Shown in pieces: positions 18,407 to 27,975 of a stretch of 64,000 nucleotides of DNA (positions are counted from its first letter, which is position 1; every line of letters starts with the position of its first letter). The DNA comes from Vibrio sinaloensis. GTDB lineage: Bacteria; Pseudomonadota; Gammaproteobacteria; Enterobacterales; Vibrionaceae. The position numbers and the translations under genes are program-made. The stretch covers positions 868,001-932,000 of the forward strand of contig NZ_CP096199.1 of assembly GCF_023195835.1 (NCBI RefSeq). Direction: 5' to 3'. Below the pieces are notes generated by a model. That model saw nothing but the letters and a program-made list of their open reading frames with translations, was not told the DNA's origin and did no database searches.

Positions 18407-18536
18407 GAGATACGAGAGCACTTCGTTCCGAGTATCGAGTTCGGACTTCGTCCTTCGGGAGGTGCGCGTTATCGTGACTGGGCAGATATCTGAACCAGAG
18501 CTTTTTGCTGGGAACTTACGTTCAAAAGACAGAAAA

Positions 18537-18562
18537 AAGGTTGACGCCTTAACGTCAACCTT
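18537..18562 (-). terminator. Terminator of the minCDE operon
   Basis: Minus-strand stem AAGGTTGACG / CGTCAACCTT (18553-18562 with 18537-18546), 6-nt loop, followed by a T run (18532-18538). It lies 64 bp beyond the minE stop, after the heptamer repeat. Confidence 0.88.
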
Positions 18563-18570
18563 CCAGGGTT

Positions 18571-18626
18571 TTCTCGCTTCTCGCTTCTCGCTTCTCGCTT
18601 CTCGCTTCTCGCTTCTCGCTTCTCGC
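18571..18626. repeat. Eight perfect tandem copies of a 7-bp repeat at the minE stop
   Basis: Plus-strand unit TTCTCGC repeated eight times without error (56 bp). On the coding strand of minE this reads GCGAGAA, beginning at the last base of the TAG stop codon. It therefore forms part of the 3' untranslated region, between the stop and the terminator. A ninth partial unit (TTCTCG) lies inside the minE end at 18630-18635, suggesting the array grew from coding sequence. Confidence 0.95.
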
Positions 18627-18889
18627 TACTTCTCGTCGTCAGGTAACTTAACGTTCAGCTCAAGAACCGAGATATCGTCATCTTTGTGTTCAAACGATAG
18701 GTCGACCATTGAGGGGTCAACCGCGACGTATTTACCGATCACTTTCAGAATATCTTCTTTCAGTTGAGGTAGGTAGGAGGGAGCAGGGTCACTTTGACTG
18801 CGGCGCTCAGCGACAATGATCTGCAAACGCTCCTTCGCTAAGTTGGCCGAGGTCTTCTTTTGTGGGCGGAAAAACTCAAGTAGTGACAT
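18626..18889 (-). CDS. minE: Cell division topological specificity factor MinE
   Basis: 87-residue partner of MinD. It stimulates MinD ATPase at the membrane and drives the pole-to-pole oscillation that keeps the MinC inhibitor away from midcell. The N-terminal amphipathic start [30 protein letters not shown] holds the membrane- and MinD-binding parts; the C-terminal half is the dimer domain. Starts 6 bp after the minD stop. The stop codon abuts an eight-copy heptamer repeat. Confidence 0.97.
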   Translation of the reverse strand: MSLLEFFRPQKKTSANLAKERLQIIVAERRSQSDPAPSYLPQLKEDILKVIGKYVAVDPSMVDLSFEHKDDDISVLELNVKLPDDEK

Positions 18890-18895
18890 GCCGTG

Positions 18896-19708
18896 TTAGC
18901 CTCCGAATAGTCGTTTGAAAATGCCTTTCTTCTGCTCTGTCAGGAAGCGAAAGTCCACTTGTTGACCTAACAGACGTTCGACGGCGTCGTTGTACGCCAT
19001 ACCCGCATCTGATTGCTCGTCAAAAATCACCGGTACGCCTTTGTTCGAGGCATTGAGTACGGCTTGGCTCTCTGGAATCACGCCCAACAAATCGATGTGT
19101 AAGATCTCTTCTACGTCTTCTACGCTAAGCATTTCGCCCTGGTTGACTCGCGCTGGATTGTAGCGCGTGAGTAGCAGGTGTTGCTTCACTGGATCTAGCC
19201 CTTCTTCTGCGCGGCGAGATTTTGAATCGAGTATACCTAAGATGCGGTCTGAGTCGCGTACAGAAGAGACTTCTGGGTTGGTGGTCACAATCGCTTCATC
19301 TGCAAAGTATAGCGCCATTAGCGCGCCTTGCTCGATCCCTGCCGGAGAGTCACAAATAACAAAGTCGAATCCCATTCCATCCAGTTCATCGAGAACGCGG
19401 CGCACACCTTCTTTGGTTAATGCGTCTTTATCACGAGTTTGCGAGGCGGGCAGAATGAAGAGGTTGTCAGTGCGCTTATCTTTGATCATCGCTTGGTTCA
19501 ACGTCGCTTCACCATTAATGACATTAACAAAATCGTAAACCACTCGACGTTCACAACCCATAATCAGGTCGAGGTTACGTAAGCCGATATCAAAGTCGAT
19601 GACGGCGGTTTTTTTTCCTTTCACCGCGAGACCAGAAGCGATTGCGGCACTAGAGGTGGTTTTACCCACGCCGCCTTTACCTGAGGTGACAACAATAACG
19701 CGTGCCAT
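18896..19708 (-). CDS. minD: Septum site-determining ATPase MinD
   Basis: 270-residue deviant Walker ATPase that binds the inner membrane as an ATP dimer and recruits MinC and MinE. The deviant P-loop GKGGVGKTT is at residues 10-18 with the signature Lys11; the C-terminal amphipathic membrane-targeting helix (KKGIFKRLFGG) is present. Second gene of minC-minD-minE, 20 bp after minC. Confidence 0.98.
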   Translation of the reverse strand: MARVIVVTSGKGGVGKTTSSAAIASGLAVKGKKTAVIDFDIGLRNLDLIMGCERRVVYDFVNVINGEATLNQAMIKDKRTDNLFILPASQTRDKDALTKEGVRRVLDELDGMGFDFVICDSPAGIEQGALMALYFADEAIVTTNPEVSSVRDSDRILGILDSKSRRAEEGLDPVKQHLLLTRYNPARVNQGEMLSVEDVEEILHIDLLGVIPESQAVLNASNKGVPVIFDEQSDAGMAYNDAVERLLGQQVDFRFLTEQKKGIFKRLFGG

Positions 19709-19728
19709 TATCTGTTCCTTATTCTTTT

Positions 19729-20391
19729 CTAAATCGTTAACAACTCAAACTTGAGCGAGTCGTTGTCCAAACTGAACATTATCTTTTGTTGCCAGAACTG
19801 TTCGGGGAATTGCTCGGTTAGCCAATAGTGGCCAGCAATTGACATCAGTTCTGCATTGAGTTTGTTGCAAATGATGACCGCCGATTGGTTGCCACTCGCA
19901 CCGGCAATCGCGCGGCCACGAAGTGTGCCATGAATGTGGATAGAACCATCAGCGATCACTTCAGCACCTTCGCTGACGTGATTGAGCACCACCAGATCGC
20001 AATCTTTGGCGTAGATTTGTTGGCCAGAGCGAACGGGAGTGCGGATAACTTTGGTAGGCGCCATGGTGGCTGGCGCTTGGCTAGGGGATTTGCTGGCTGA
20101 CATCACCGCAAATTTGGCTTGAGAGGCAAGGTTTTGGGTTCGCTTATCTTTGCAGCCTGTTACCCCAACAGGGATCATCCCTGCCTGAGATATTCCTTGT
20201 TTGAGTCTCGTAAAGTCGATATCCCCGGCTACTTGTTCAATATTGATAACAACGGGTGCTTGAGCAAAAAACGCCGGTGCCTGTTCTACCTTTTGTTGTA
20301 GAAAATGGATAGTTTTATCGACATCATTGTCAGAAAGGTGCAAAACTGACAAAGTAAAGCTACTGCCTTTTAGGTCTGGAGTGTGTGACAT
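19729..20391 (-). CDS. minC: Septum site-determining protein MinC
   Basis: 220-residue inhibitor of FtsZ assembly. The N-terminal domain (about 1-105) antagonises FtsZ; the C-terminal beta-helix domain (about 115-220), with the conserved [16 protein letters not shown], dimerises and binds MinD. First gene of the min operon and divergent from ycgL, with 160 bp between them. Confidence 0.96.
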   Translation of the reverse strand: MSHTPDLKGSSFTLSVLHLSDNDVDKTIHFLQQKVEQAPAFFAQAPVVINIEQVAGDIDFTRLKQGISQAGMIPVGVTGCKDKRTQNLASQAKFAVMSASKSPSQAPATMAPTKVIRTPVRSGQQIYAKDCDLVVLNHVSEGAEVIADGSIHIHGTLRGRAIAGASGNQSAVIICNKLNAELMSIAGHYWLTEQFPEQFWQQKIMFSLDNDSLKFELLTI

Positions 20392-20552
20392 CTTTTACTT
20401 ACAACCTCTTAAGGGCGTTGCTTGAGACTAGGGGTGTCATGTTATATTCCCATTATAAGCTCAGCAAGTTATCTTGCGTTCAATTGACTGTTTTGCTCTC
20501 AAAAATTGCGAAACATTAACGTTCCACCAAATAAACGGACTAAAGGCTTCCC

Positions 20553-20840
20553 ATGCTTTGTGCAATCTATAAGAGTTCTAAAAAAGAAGGTGCCTACCTT
20601 TACATCCCGAAAAAGGATGATTTTTCACAGGTTCCTGACACATTAATGCAGATGTTTGGCAAACCAACTATGGTTATGGTGGTCAAATTGGATGGGCGCA
20701 AATTGGCGCAAGTGGACGTAGAAAAAGTGAAGCAATCACTCAAAGACGACGGCTTCTTTTTACAACTTCCACCTCCGCCTAAGAATTTGTTAGATGAATA
20801 CAAAGAGCAAAAACAAGCTCGTCAGCAGTCTGAACAATAA
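20553..20840 (+). CDS. ycgL: YcgL domain protein
   Basis: 95-residue soluble protein of the YcgL (DUF709) family; the opening [19 protein letters not shown] and the end [12 protein letters not shown] are diagnostic. Function not established. In gamma-proteobacteria it commonly sits next to minC, as here. It is 45 bp upstream of the transglycosylase gene and probably shares its transcript. Confidence 0.92.
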   Translation: MLCAIYKSSKKEGAYLYIPKKDDFSQVPDTLMQMFGKPTMVMVVKLDGRKLAQVDVEKVKQSLKDDGFFLQLPPPPKNLLDEYKEQKQARQQSEQ

Positions 20841-20885
20841 TAACCTCAATTTGGATTGCTTATTCTATTGCTCAAGGAGGGCAAT

Positions 20886-21857
20886 GTGAAAAAACTACTG
20901 TCAGTCGTATTAGGTGTGACATTTTCTTGCTCAGTTTATGCTAACTCGTTGAGCTTTGATCAATATGTCGAAGGGCTAAAGCAAGAGGCGCGCGAAAGAG
21001 GCATCTCAGATCAAGTGTTGAATCAAGCGTTTGCCGATGTCACCCACAAGCCGCGTGCCGTTAAAGCAGATAAAAACCAACCGGAAAAACGTCTTACATT
21101 GGATGAATACATTCCACGAGCCGTGCCGGATTGGAAAGTGAAACAAGCCAAAGACCTTTACCAGGAGCACTACTCAGAGTTGACTCGGATTGGCGAGCAG
21201 TACGGCGTACAACCGCGATTTATTGTTGCACTGTGGGGGGTTGAGAGTAACTTCGGTAAGTTTACCGGCAATTTTCCGGTAATTGATGCACTTTCGACCT
21301 TAGCTTATGACGGGCGCCGCGAAGCGTTTTTCCGCAAAGAAACGATGGCGGCTTTGCAAATACTGGAAGAGGGTCATATCGAGTTTGAACGCTTTAAAGG
21401 CTCTTGGGCAGGCGCGATGGGGCAGTGCCAGTTTATGCCTAGCTCATTCCTGACCTTCGCCGCAGATGGTAACGGAGATGGTAAGAAAGATATCTGGCAA
21501 AGCGAAGCGGATGTGTTCGCTTCTGCCGCTAATTACCTGAGTCAATCAGGGTGGAACGATACCTATACTTGGGGGAGACAAGTTAAGCTGCCTGCCGGTT
21601 TTGATACCAGTATCCAGGGGCGCAGCGAAGAGAAAGGCAAATACCTACAGCAATGGGCAAAGATGGGTATTACGCGCTACGACGGTCGACCTCTGCCTAA
21701 GTTAGATGAGGATATCAAGGCTTGGTTAATCGCACCTGATGATGCGAATGGTCGAGTTTATCTGGTTTACAACAATTACAATGTATTGATGAAGTGGAAC
21801 CGCTCTTATTATTTTGCGCTAGCCGTCAGTCATTTGGCTGATCGAATCAATATGTAG
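20886..21857 (+). CDS. Lytic murein transglycosylase (MltB family)
   Basis: Cleaves the glycan strands of peptidoglycan to 1,6-anhydro products in the periplasm. The start is GTG at 20886, chosen because a near-perfect AAGGAGG lies 7 bp upstream and because it gives a clean signal peptide (cleavage after SVYA, about residue 18). A longer frame from 20856 is unlikely. The catalytic Glu is in ALWGVESNFGKFTG; MGQCQFMPSSF and AANYLSQSGW are family motifs. 323 residues. Unlike MltB of E. coli it has no lipobox, so it should be soluble in the periplasm, like secreted MltB-like enzymes. Confidence 0.9.
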   Translation: MKKLLSVVLGVTFSCSVYANSLSFDQYVEGLKQEARERGISDQVLNQAFADVTHKPRAVKADKNQPEKRLTLDEYIPRAVPDWKVKQAKDLYQEHYSELTRIGEQYGVQPRFIVALWGVESNFGKFTGNFPVIDALSTLAYDGRREAFFRKETMAALQILEEGHIEFERFKGSWAGAMGQCQFMPSSFLTFAADGNGDGKKDIWQSEADVFASAANYLSQSGWNDTYTWGRQVKLPAGFDTSIQGRSEEKGKYLQQWAKMGITRYDGRPLPKLDEDIKAWLIAPDDANGRVYLVYNNYNVLMKWNRSYYFALAVSHLADRINM

Positions 21858-21868
21858 AAAAAATCGAA

Positions 21869-21898
21869 AAGGAGCTCAATTGAGCTCCTTTGTTTTAT
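21869..21898. terminator. Terminator between transglycosylase and folD
   Basis: Perfect 22-bp palindrome AAGGAGCTCAA / TTGAGCTCCTT (21869-21890) flanked by A-rich and TTTGTTTT sequence; can serve both convergent genes. Confidence 0.85.
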
Positions 21899-21932
21899 GT
21901 CACTGACAATTGGCGTAGTAGGCCACTATCCC

Positions 21933-22799
21933 TTAACTACCTTTCTTAGTGTGAAACTGTTCGCAAGCCAACATGGTATTTTCAATCAAGCTTGCTACCG
22001 TCATCGGGCCAACACCGCCAGGTACGGGAGTGATAAAGCTCGCCCGCTCTTTGGCGTTGGCGTAGTCCACGTCACCCACCAACTTACCTGACTCAAGACG
22101 ATTAATACCTACATCGACCACAACCGCACCTTCTTTGACCCAGGTGCCCGGAATAAAGTTGGGTTTACCGACCGCGACAACTACCAGATCCGCTTGACGG
22201 ACGTGGCTTTCCAAATCTTTAGTAAAACGGTGACATGTGGTAGTGGTGCAGCCCGCAAGCAGCAGCTCCAAAGTCATAGGGCGACCAACAATGTTGGAGG
22301 CGCCAACCACTACGGCGTGTTTGCCGCGCAGCTCGATATTATAGCGGTCAAGTAGGGTAATGATGCCTTTAGGGGTGCAAGAGCGCAGTTTAGGAATGCG
22401 CTGTGCAAGGCGACCCACATTGTAAGGGTGGAAGCCGTCGACGTCTTTCTCTGGGTGGATGCGCTCTAACACATGGGTCGCATCTATGCCCGCTGGAAGG
22501 GGTAGTTGCACCAAAATACCGTCGATCTCGGCATCGGCATTGAGCTCATCGATCAAAGATAGCAGCTCTTGCTCTGTGGTGTTTGCCGCTAAATCGAATG
22601 ACTTAGACACAAAGCCCACTTCTTCACAAGCGCGACGTTTGCTGCCGACATACACCTGCGATGCTGCGTCTTCTCCGACTAATACCACTGCAAGCCCTGG
22701 CGCTCTGAGTCCAGCTTCTTTACGTGCTTTGACGCGTGCAGCTACTTCTGAGCGCACAGTTTGAGAAATAAGAGTTCCATCGATATTTTGAGCTGACAT
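21933..22799 (-). CDS. folD: Methylenetetrahydrofolate dehydrogenase / methenyl-THF cyclohydrolase
   Basis: Bifunctional NADP enzyme interconverting 5,10-methylene-, methenyl- and 10-formyl-tetrahydrofolate, supplying one-carbon units for purine and formyl-Met synthesis. 288 residues. The catalytic Lys lies in [26 protein letters not shown] and the C-terminal [12 protein letters not shown] are signature motifs. A perfect PurR-type palindrome lies about 70 bp upstream of the ATG. Single gene. Confidence 0.97.
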   Translation of the reverse strand: MSAQNIDGTLISQTVRSEVAARVKARKEAGLRAPGLAVVLVGEDAASQVYVGSKRRACEEVGFVSKSFDLAANTTEQELLSLIDELNADAEIDGILVQLPLPAGIDATHVLERIHPEKDVDGFHPYNVGRLAQRIPKLRSCTPKGIITLLDRYNIELRGKHAVVVGASNIVGRPMTLELLLAGCTTTTCHRFTKDLESHVRQADLVVVAVGKPNFIPGTWVKEGAVVVDVGINRLESGKLVGDVDYANAKERASFITPVPGGVGPMTVASLIENTMLACEQFHTKKGS

Positions 22800-22869
22800 G
22801 ACTTTCCTTAAGCAATGAATGGCGACTTATTTGCTGCGCATTGTCGCAAATTATTTGATGAACATCTAT

Positions 22870-22885
22870 AAGCAAACGTTTGCTT
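22870..22885. promoter_or_regulatory. Putative PurR operator upstream of folD
   Basis: 16-bp perfect palindrome AAGCAAACGTTTGCTT. It matches the known PurR/LacI-family core GCAAACGTTTGC. Located 71-86 bp upstream of the folD start, a plausible operator position. Confidence 0.7.
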
Positions 22886-22959
22886 CGTGGTAAATTTAAG
22901 CAATTAATAACTTGGTGGCCTTTTTTTGTTCATTCAGATCAGATTGTTAAGAAAAGCCC

Positions 22960-22987
22960 TTGTGTTAAAAGATTGAACTCGTATAAT
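22960..22987 (+). promoter_or_regulatory. Promoter of tRNA-Arg
   Basis: -35 TTGTGT (22960-22965) and -10 TATAAT (22982-22987), 16-bp spacer; the tRNA begins 14 bp after the -10. Confidence 0.65.
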
Positions 22988-23001
22988 TCTGTCCCTGTAG
23001 C

Positions 23002-23078
23002 GCGCCCTTAGCTCAGCTGGATAGAGCACGTCCCTTCTAAGGATGTGGTCGTAGGTTCGAATCCTACAGGGCGTGCCA
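23002..23078 (+). tRNA. tRNA-Arg(UCU), CCA encoded
   Basis: 77-nt tRNA, acceptor GCGCCCT / AGGGCGT, anticodon loop CTTCTAA giving TCT, T-loop GGTTCGAATCC, CCA encoded. Equivalent of E. coli argU, a frequent integration site; no integrase or attachment-site duplicate is seen nearby. Confidence 0.97.
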
Positions 23079-23088
23079 TTTATTCTTA

Positions 23089-23126
23089 AAAGCCCAGATA
23101 ATTCAATGAATTGTCTGGGCTTTGTC
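23089..23126 (+). terminator. Terminator of tRNA-Arg
   Basis: Long stem AAAGCCCAGA (23089-23098) / TCTGGGCTTT (23114-23123), continued inside by AATTC / GAATT. Confidence 0.8.
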
Positions 23127-23264
23127 GTTTCTGTGGTGCCGCAATTGTTGGCAATGTTTAATACAAAACTGCTTGCTGTACATAGGCAAAGGTTTTCGGT
23201 AGCATATCGGTCCCTTATCGATACCTATGTATCTTTGTTCGTACCGAGTACCTATCTGTAAAAC

Positions 23265-23876
23265 ATGCGCAGTATCCACACCAAAATCAAACCTGAATTT
23301 GAGCCTTTGTTGGCCGAGCTTGCTCTTCATGCTTTGCTTCACCTGCGCACTAATCACTCGAGCAAAGTGTTGTCACGTAAGTCCCGTTCAGATATCAATG
23401 ATATTTTGAGCGCGTGGCTCAACAAGGCGGCCAACACTAAGAAGTACAAGCCGTTCAAAAAGAAGGTGCGGGCTTTGGTCAGTCATGCTCGAGCTCAACG
23501 TCTTGATATGGAAGGGATGCTTGCCAACTTGCTGACACCCGTTGCAGGGGATGAGTTGCCACACCTCGATAGTTTTCTTCTGTTGGTTAACATGCTGGAG
23601 AAAGAGCTCAACACCACGGTGTTAGTCTCGAGTCCGGAATCGGTAGATCTAAAACACAATAGCAAGGGTTGCTTGCTCTGCGTCTTGTCTCAAGATTTGA
23701 ATGCGCACTTTAACAACAGAAATCGTCTTGTTAGTGACATTTCGATGTTATTTCGTGGCACACATGGCGAGAAGCACACTTTCCTTAGAACCATCTATAC
23801 CTCTTCATTGTTTGATCATCAGGTCCAATTTGAAGATGGTGACTTCGTCCGTATTTCATTGAGCTTACGTAAATAA
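23265..23876 (+). CDS. Hypothetical protein, probably DUF2913 family
   Basis: 203-residue soluble basic protein. The N-terminal part (LLHLRTNHSSKVLSRKSRSDINDIL and WLNKAANTKKYKPFKKKVR) resembles what I remember of the DUF2913 family of Vibrio and relatives; this assignment is from memory. Two Cys in GCLLCVLS mid-protein. No membrane segment, signal peptide or DNA-binding motif is obvious. The ATG has only a weak ribosome site. It stands alone between tRNA-Arg and the chemoreceptor gene. Confidence 0.7.
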   Translation: MRSIHTKIKPEFEPLLAELALHALLHLRTNHSSKVLSRKSRSDINDILSAWLNKAANTKKYKPFKKKVRALVSHARAQRLDMEGMLANLLTPVAGDELPHLDSFLLLVNMLEKELNTTVLVSSPESVDLKHNSKGCLLCVLSQDLNAHFNNRNRLVSDISMLFRGTHGEKHTFLRTIYTSSLFDHQVQFEDGDFVRISLSLRK

Positions 23877-23919
23877 TGTGGTTGGGAAAGTGGTTGGGAC
23901 CACTTTCCCCTGAGTATGC

Positions 23920-25917
23920 CTACGCTAGCTTGAACTGCTGCAGCCGTTGATTGACCTCACTCACTTCGCCCCGATAGCTAGTGACAATGTGGTTCATGCT
24001 GTCTGCCAGTTCACCAGTATGCTGGGCAATTTCGGTCAATACATCAATGTCTCTGTCTACTGCTTCACTGGCTTTCGATTGTTCAATGGTTGAGTTGGCG
24101 ATGCTGTTGATGTGCTCATTAACGGTTTCTATCAATACTTCCAATTGAGATACGCTTTGGTTCACTCCTGATACTGAATTAAACGTGCTATCAGTGGCTT
24201 CGCGACTTTTATGCATGTTGCTAACTGCGGTTTGAGTATTACTACTGATATTGGCCAGTAATTGAGAAATATGCTCGGTTGCCTCTTTGCTGCGCTGTGC
24301 TAAATCGCGAACCTCTGAAGAAACCACGGCAAAGCCGCGGCCATGTTCACCCGCTCTTGCTGCTTCAATTGCCGCGTTAAGAGCCAGTAGGTTAGTCTGC
24401 TCAGAAATACCGTTAATGGTGTCAACAATCTTACTGACGCTCAAAGCGTCTTGTTCCAACTGCAACATACACGATTGAGTTTGTTCGATTTGATCAACCA
24501 GCGCTTTGACAATGTCGTATGACTCTTGGCTTTGCTGTTGACAAGCGAGCACCTTATTGGTCATTTGCTCGGTTTCTTCGAGCGCCCGCTCTGATGATGA
24601 AGCGATCTCAAGGCTAGATTGTGATAACTCGGTCATGGCGGTAGCGATGGCGGTACATTTGTCGGCGGTAGCTTGGCTGCTATCACCGAGATCGTCCGCA
24701 CCTTTTACCATCTGATCCAGACGTTGATTGCTGTGATCATTAGTTTCAGTCACTTTTATGAGTAGATTTTTTATACTGGAGACTAGTCCATTTACACTGC
24801 TTGAAATGTACGACAGCTCATTTTTACCTTCCACCTGTAACACAACAGCTAAGTTGTTGGTTTTCGACATATCGGCCAGTTTTTGAGTGAGGTCCGTTAC
24901 TCGATGTTTGAGGCCAGTTAGCGATGTTACTAGTGCTACTAACAAAAGTATGCCTAAACAAAGGCTTGTCGCTAACACTAAGCTCATTTGAGCCGCCGCT
25001 CGTTCGGACTCATTCGTGACGACAGTAATCATCTCTTTGACTAAGTCATTACGAATCCCGTTGACTAACTTAATACGGTCGGTGGCGGCGGCAAACCAGA
25101 CAAGAGCGGAAGGGCCTTGCAAGTTATCTAAGCTACTTTTCTGGTCAAGATATTGCTGTTGGATTTGTTCTACTTGTTGCCATGTCGTGCTGTTCTTGGC
25201 TTGTTGCAGTGCGTTGAGGTAGTCGTTCGGCATGGTCATTGTTGCGATCCGTTCACTGTACTTGCCAGAGTTAAGATAATTCTCGATCGCTGTGTATTGA
25301 CCCGTTGACGAGGACTTGCGTGCAAAAGCCCCGTTGAGTGCGCCGCGAACTTGCCCCGCACGCTCTTTGATGACCATCAATGCAGTCAAAGAGTTACCGA
25401 GTTTGGTGATTTGATCGTTGTGAATACCGGACACCAGCAACAAGGCATTGTCGATCGCCAACTGATTAAGATTTGAATAGTAAGCAAATGGAGAGCGCAG
25501 AGGTTTCAATTGATCGACTCCGCTACGTACTTGTTTGATCTGGTCCAGTTCTTTGATCACGCTTTGCTTCAGTTGGTTGGTGAGTGCGCTGTCTAAATAG
25601 GTGGGGGCAAACTGCTTAAATGCCGCAATGTGTTGGTCTGCTTGAAGACGTTGTTGCTGTAGTTTTGCTACTTGTTCGGCTGCGCCCTTGCTACCGAGCA
25701 CGCCCGCCGTGAGCCCGCGTTCTACAGCGAGATTGTGCGCTAGATTGTCGTAAAGCAATGTAAGCTCAATGGCCTCTTGGTCACGATTGGCATCAGAGAG
25801 AGTTTTATTTTGATGCAGTGATAGTTCTACTGCCATTACGAGGGCGAGTAGTAGTGGTACTCCGGCAAGAACCATAACAATGTGATGTAGTGAAAACCGT
25901 TTCATGACCGCCTGCAT
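23920..25917 (-). CDS. Methyl-accepting chemotaxis protein with NIT sensor domain
   Basis: 665-residue chemoreceptor: membrane segment at about 11-30, a periplasmic helical domain (about 45-305) with the NIT signature region [17 protein letters not shown], a second membrane segment at about 312-334, a HAMP-like linker, then the methylation helices and the highly conserved signalling tip ([20 protein letters not shown], then [15 protein letters not shown]). NIT domains respond to nitrate/nitrite in characterised proteins, so control of motility by nitrate is an inference. It lacks the C-terminal pentapeptide for CheR/CheB docking. The ATG at 25917 has a good AGGAGG. Monocistronic. Confidence 0.92.
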   Translation of the reverse strand: MQAVMKRFSLHHIVMVLAGVPLLLALVMAVELSLHQNKTLSDANRDQEAIELTLLYDNLAHNLAVERGLTAGVLGSKGAAEQVAKLQQQRLQADQHIAAFKQFAPTYLDSALTNQLKQSVIKELDQIKQVRSGVDQLKPLRSPFAYYSNLNQLAIDNALLLVSGIHNDQITKLGNSLTALMVIKERAGQVRGALNGAFARKSSSTGQYTAIENYLNSGKYSERIATMTMPNDYLNALQQAKNSTTWQQVEQIQQQYLDQKSSLDNLQGPSALVWFAAATDRIKLVNGIRNDLVKEMITVVTNESERAAAQMSLVLATSLCLGILLLVALVTSLTGLKHRVTDLTQKLADMSKTNNLAVVLQVEGKNELSYISSSVNGLVSSIKNLLIKVTETNDHSNQRLDQMVKGADDLGDSSQATADKCTAIATAMTELSQSSLEIASSSERALEETEQMTNKVLACQQQSQESYDIVKALVDQIEQTQSCMLQLEQDALSVSKIVDTINGISEQTNLLALNAAIEAARAGEHGRGFAVVSSEVRDLAQRSKEATEHISQLLANISSNTQTAVSNMHKSREATDSTFNSVSGVNQSVSQLEVLIETVNEHINSIANSTIEQSKASEAVDRDIDVLTEIAQHTGELADSMNHIVTSYRGEVSEVNQRLQQFKLA

Positions 25918-26135
25918 AGCGAGCCTCCTGACCTAGGGTTGTTGTTTTTATTGCTCCAATTGTAGACGAGCGCAACCCATTTTGATGTGAAACAGTGTTT
26001 ATAAAGAGTCTTTTTCCATGAAAGTTGTGTGGTCAAGTGGCGGTTTTGTCATAAAAAATTCATCAAAAAAATGATTGAGAGAGGGGGTAAAGTTCATCAT
26101 ATTGTAATGACTGTGTAACAAAAAGGAGAGTGCCT

Positions 26136-26237
26136 ATGCAGCATCAAGAAATGATTGTACATTCCAATTTCGGGGTAATCAGCCGTACTTGCCTGTTTTC
26201 ATTGCTGACAATTATTACCATCTTTGCGATTTTGTAG
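26136..26237 (+). CDS. Small membrane protein, 33 residues (unannotated-type ORF)
   Basis: Short ORF with an excellent ribosome site (AAAAGGAGAGTGCCT before ATG). Predicted protein: a polar N-terminus (MQHQEMIVHSNFGVISR) and a C-terminal hydrophobic helix (TCLFSLLTIITIFAIL) ending at the stop, the layout of a single-pass or tail-anchored small membrane protein. It is isolated between the divergent chemoreceptor and selO. Evidence is the ribosome site and composition only; conservation is untested. Confidence 0.55.
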   Translation: MQHQEMIVHSNFGVISRTCLFSLLTIITIFAIL

Positions 26238-26320
26238 TTACAAAAACCTTTATAATATAATGGTTTCTGTGAGAGTAAATACTTACATTAGATTGCAGTT
26301 TTAACCGGCCAATAGCTAGC

Positions 26321-26339
26321 GCACACTCATTGAGTGTGC
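26321..26339. repeat. Hairpin/inverted repeat upstream of selO
   Basis: GCACACTCA (26321-26329) / TGAGTGTGC (26331-26339), extendable by GCTA / TAGC after a 2-nt bulge. No T run follows. It lies 43 bp before the selO ATG, so it could be an operator or a leader stem. Confidence 0.55.
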
Positions 26340-26381
26340 TAGCGTCAATGTATTCACTTGGTTAATGGTTTGTATCCTTGT

Positions 26382-27842
26382 ATGGCCTTTTCTCTCAGTT
26401 ATCGATTTGCTCAACTTCCTCATCAATTTTACTCGTCTGTCATTCCACAGCCTTTGACGTACACTCGCTGGGTCGCTTGGAACTCTGCGTTGGCACAGCG
26501 TTTTGATTTGCCTTCTGAAGCGCCGCAAGGGGTGTTAAAGCAGCAGTTAAGTGGCGAGTCGTTGTTTGACGGTCCTTCCCCTGTGGCGATGAAATATGCT
26601 GGTCATCAGTTTGGTGTTTATAACCCTGAACTCGGCGATGGCCGTGGTCTGTTGCTTGGCGAGATGCGCGACGCTCACGGTGACTATTTTGATCTGCATT
26701 TGAAGGGGGCGGGTCTGACCCCTTATTCGCGAATGGGTGATGGGCGTGCGGTGCTGCGTTCGACCATCCGCGAGTACTTATGCAGTGAAGCGATGGCGGC
26801 ACTGGGTATTCCAACCACTCGCGCTTTGGGAATGTTGGTGAGTGACACGCCTGTCTATCGAGAAAAGCAAGAGCAAGGCGCGCTGCTGCTTCGTGTGGCA
26901 CGCACTCATATTCGTTTTGGCCACTTTGAACACTTCTTCTACACCAATCAGATGGAATCGTTGCAACTTTTGGCCGACAAGGTGATTGAGTGGTATTTGC
27001 CATACTGCGCACAACAAGCGCAGCCTTATGCGGCTATGTTTGCTGAAATTGTGGCGCGCACCGCTGAGATGATCGCTTATTGGCAGGCGTATGGTTTTGC
27101 TCATGGGGTAATGAATACCGACAATATGTCGATTTTGGGTGAGACTTTTGACTATGGCCCGTTTGGTTTCATGGATGATTATGAGCCGAGCTACATCTGC
27201 AATCATTCGGATTATCAAGGTCGTTACGCATTTGACCAGCAGCCTCGTATCGCATTGTGGAATCTCTCGGCTTTGGCGCACAGTCTATCGCCGCTGATCG
27301 AACGGGAAGATTTGGAACAGTCATTAGCCCAGTTTGAAACTCGACTAGGGCAACGTTTTAGCCAATTAATGAGGGCTAAGTTGGGGCTTATCAGCCAGCA
27401 ACCCAATGACACACAACTGTTCGCCTCAATGTTTGAATTGCTTAATCAGCAGGGTGTTGACTATACCCGGTTCCTACGTGAGCTTTCTTCGCTCGACAAT
27501 AAAGGTCTGCCGGCGGTGCTGGATCTGTTTGTAGATCGTGAACCTGCGCGCCAGTGGTTAACGCTGTATTTGGCGCGCTGCGAACGAGAAGTCGATCAAT
27601 ACGGACAACCTGTGACCATTGAGCAGCGCTGCGCCCAGATGCGTCTAGTGAATCCTAAGTACATATTGCGCAACTATCTTGCTCAACTTGCGATTGATAA
27701 AGCCGAGCAGGGCGACTTTAGTGAAGTCGAACGGTTGGCTATGCTGTTATCTAAGCCGTTTGATGAACAACCGGAGATGGAGGCGTATGCCAACTTGCCG
27801 CCGCAGTGGGGCAAAAAGATGGAGATCAGTTGCTCTTCTTAG
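26382..27842 (+). CDS. selO: Protein adenylyltransferase SelO (YdiU)
   Basis: Pseudokinase that transfers AMP from ATP to Ser/Thr/Tyr of target proteins, with a role in oxidative-stress responses in E. coli. 486 residues from the ATG at 26382 ([13 protein letters not shown]); the open frame to a TTG at 26358 is less likely. Family motifs: [59 protein letters not shown]. It ends in ISCSS, the cysteine-containing tail position that is selenocysteine in eukaryotic SelO. No strong ribosome site is visible. Single gene. Confidence 0.95.
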   Translation: MAFSLSYRFAQLPHQFYSSVIPQPLTYTRWVAWNSALAQRFDLPSEAPQGVLKQQLSGESLFDGPSPVAMKYAGHQFGVYNPELGDGRGLLLGEMRDAHGDYFDLHLKGAGLTPYSRMGDGRAVLRSTIREYLCSEAMAALGIPTTRALGMLVSDTPVYREKQEQGALLLRVARTHIRFGHFEHFFYTNQMESLQLLADKVIEWYLPYCAQQAQPYAAMFAEIVARTAEMIAYWQAYGFAHGVMNTDNMSILGETFDYGPFGFMDDYEPSYICNHSDYQGRYAFDQQPRIALWNLSALAHSLSPLIEREDLEQSLAQFETRLGQRFSQLMRAKLGLISQQPNDTQLFASMFELLNQQGVDYTRFLRELSSLDNKGLPAVLDLFVDREPARQWLTLYLARCEREVDQYGQPVTIEQRCAQMRLVNPKYILRNYLAQLAIDKAEQGDFSEVERLAMLLSKPFDEQPEMEAYANLPPQWGKKMEISCSS

Positions 27843-27975
27843 TGCGACTTTTGTTAATAAGATGTGAGCTGAATCCGCAAGGGGTTCAAATTCTGGTAAT
27901 TATTCAATAAGAATCGGTTTTTTAAGGGATTACACTCGCAGGTGATAAGATTTACTTGCTGAAATGGATGGAGAT

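Noticed and set aside
18571..18626. Tandem repeat considered as a CRISPR array
   Set aside because: Units are 7 bp with no spacers and no cas genes nearby.
18405..18767. Open frame of 120 codons across the heptamer repeat
   Set aside because: Its Ser/Arg/Phe-Leu-Ala repeats are simply translation of the tandem DNA repeat and antisense minE.
23002..23264. tRNA-Arg(UCU) as an integration site for a genomic island
   Set aside because: No integrase follows and I see no duplicate of the tRNA 3' end; the downstream gene looks like a resident Vibrio gene.
26440..27281. Two long minus-strand frames (190 and 167 codons) inside selO
   Set aside because: They are antisense to a well-conserved gene and encode low-complexity, basic sequence.
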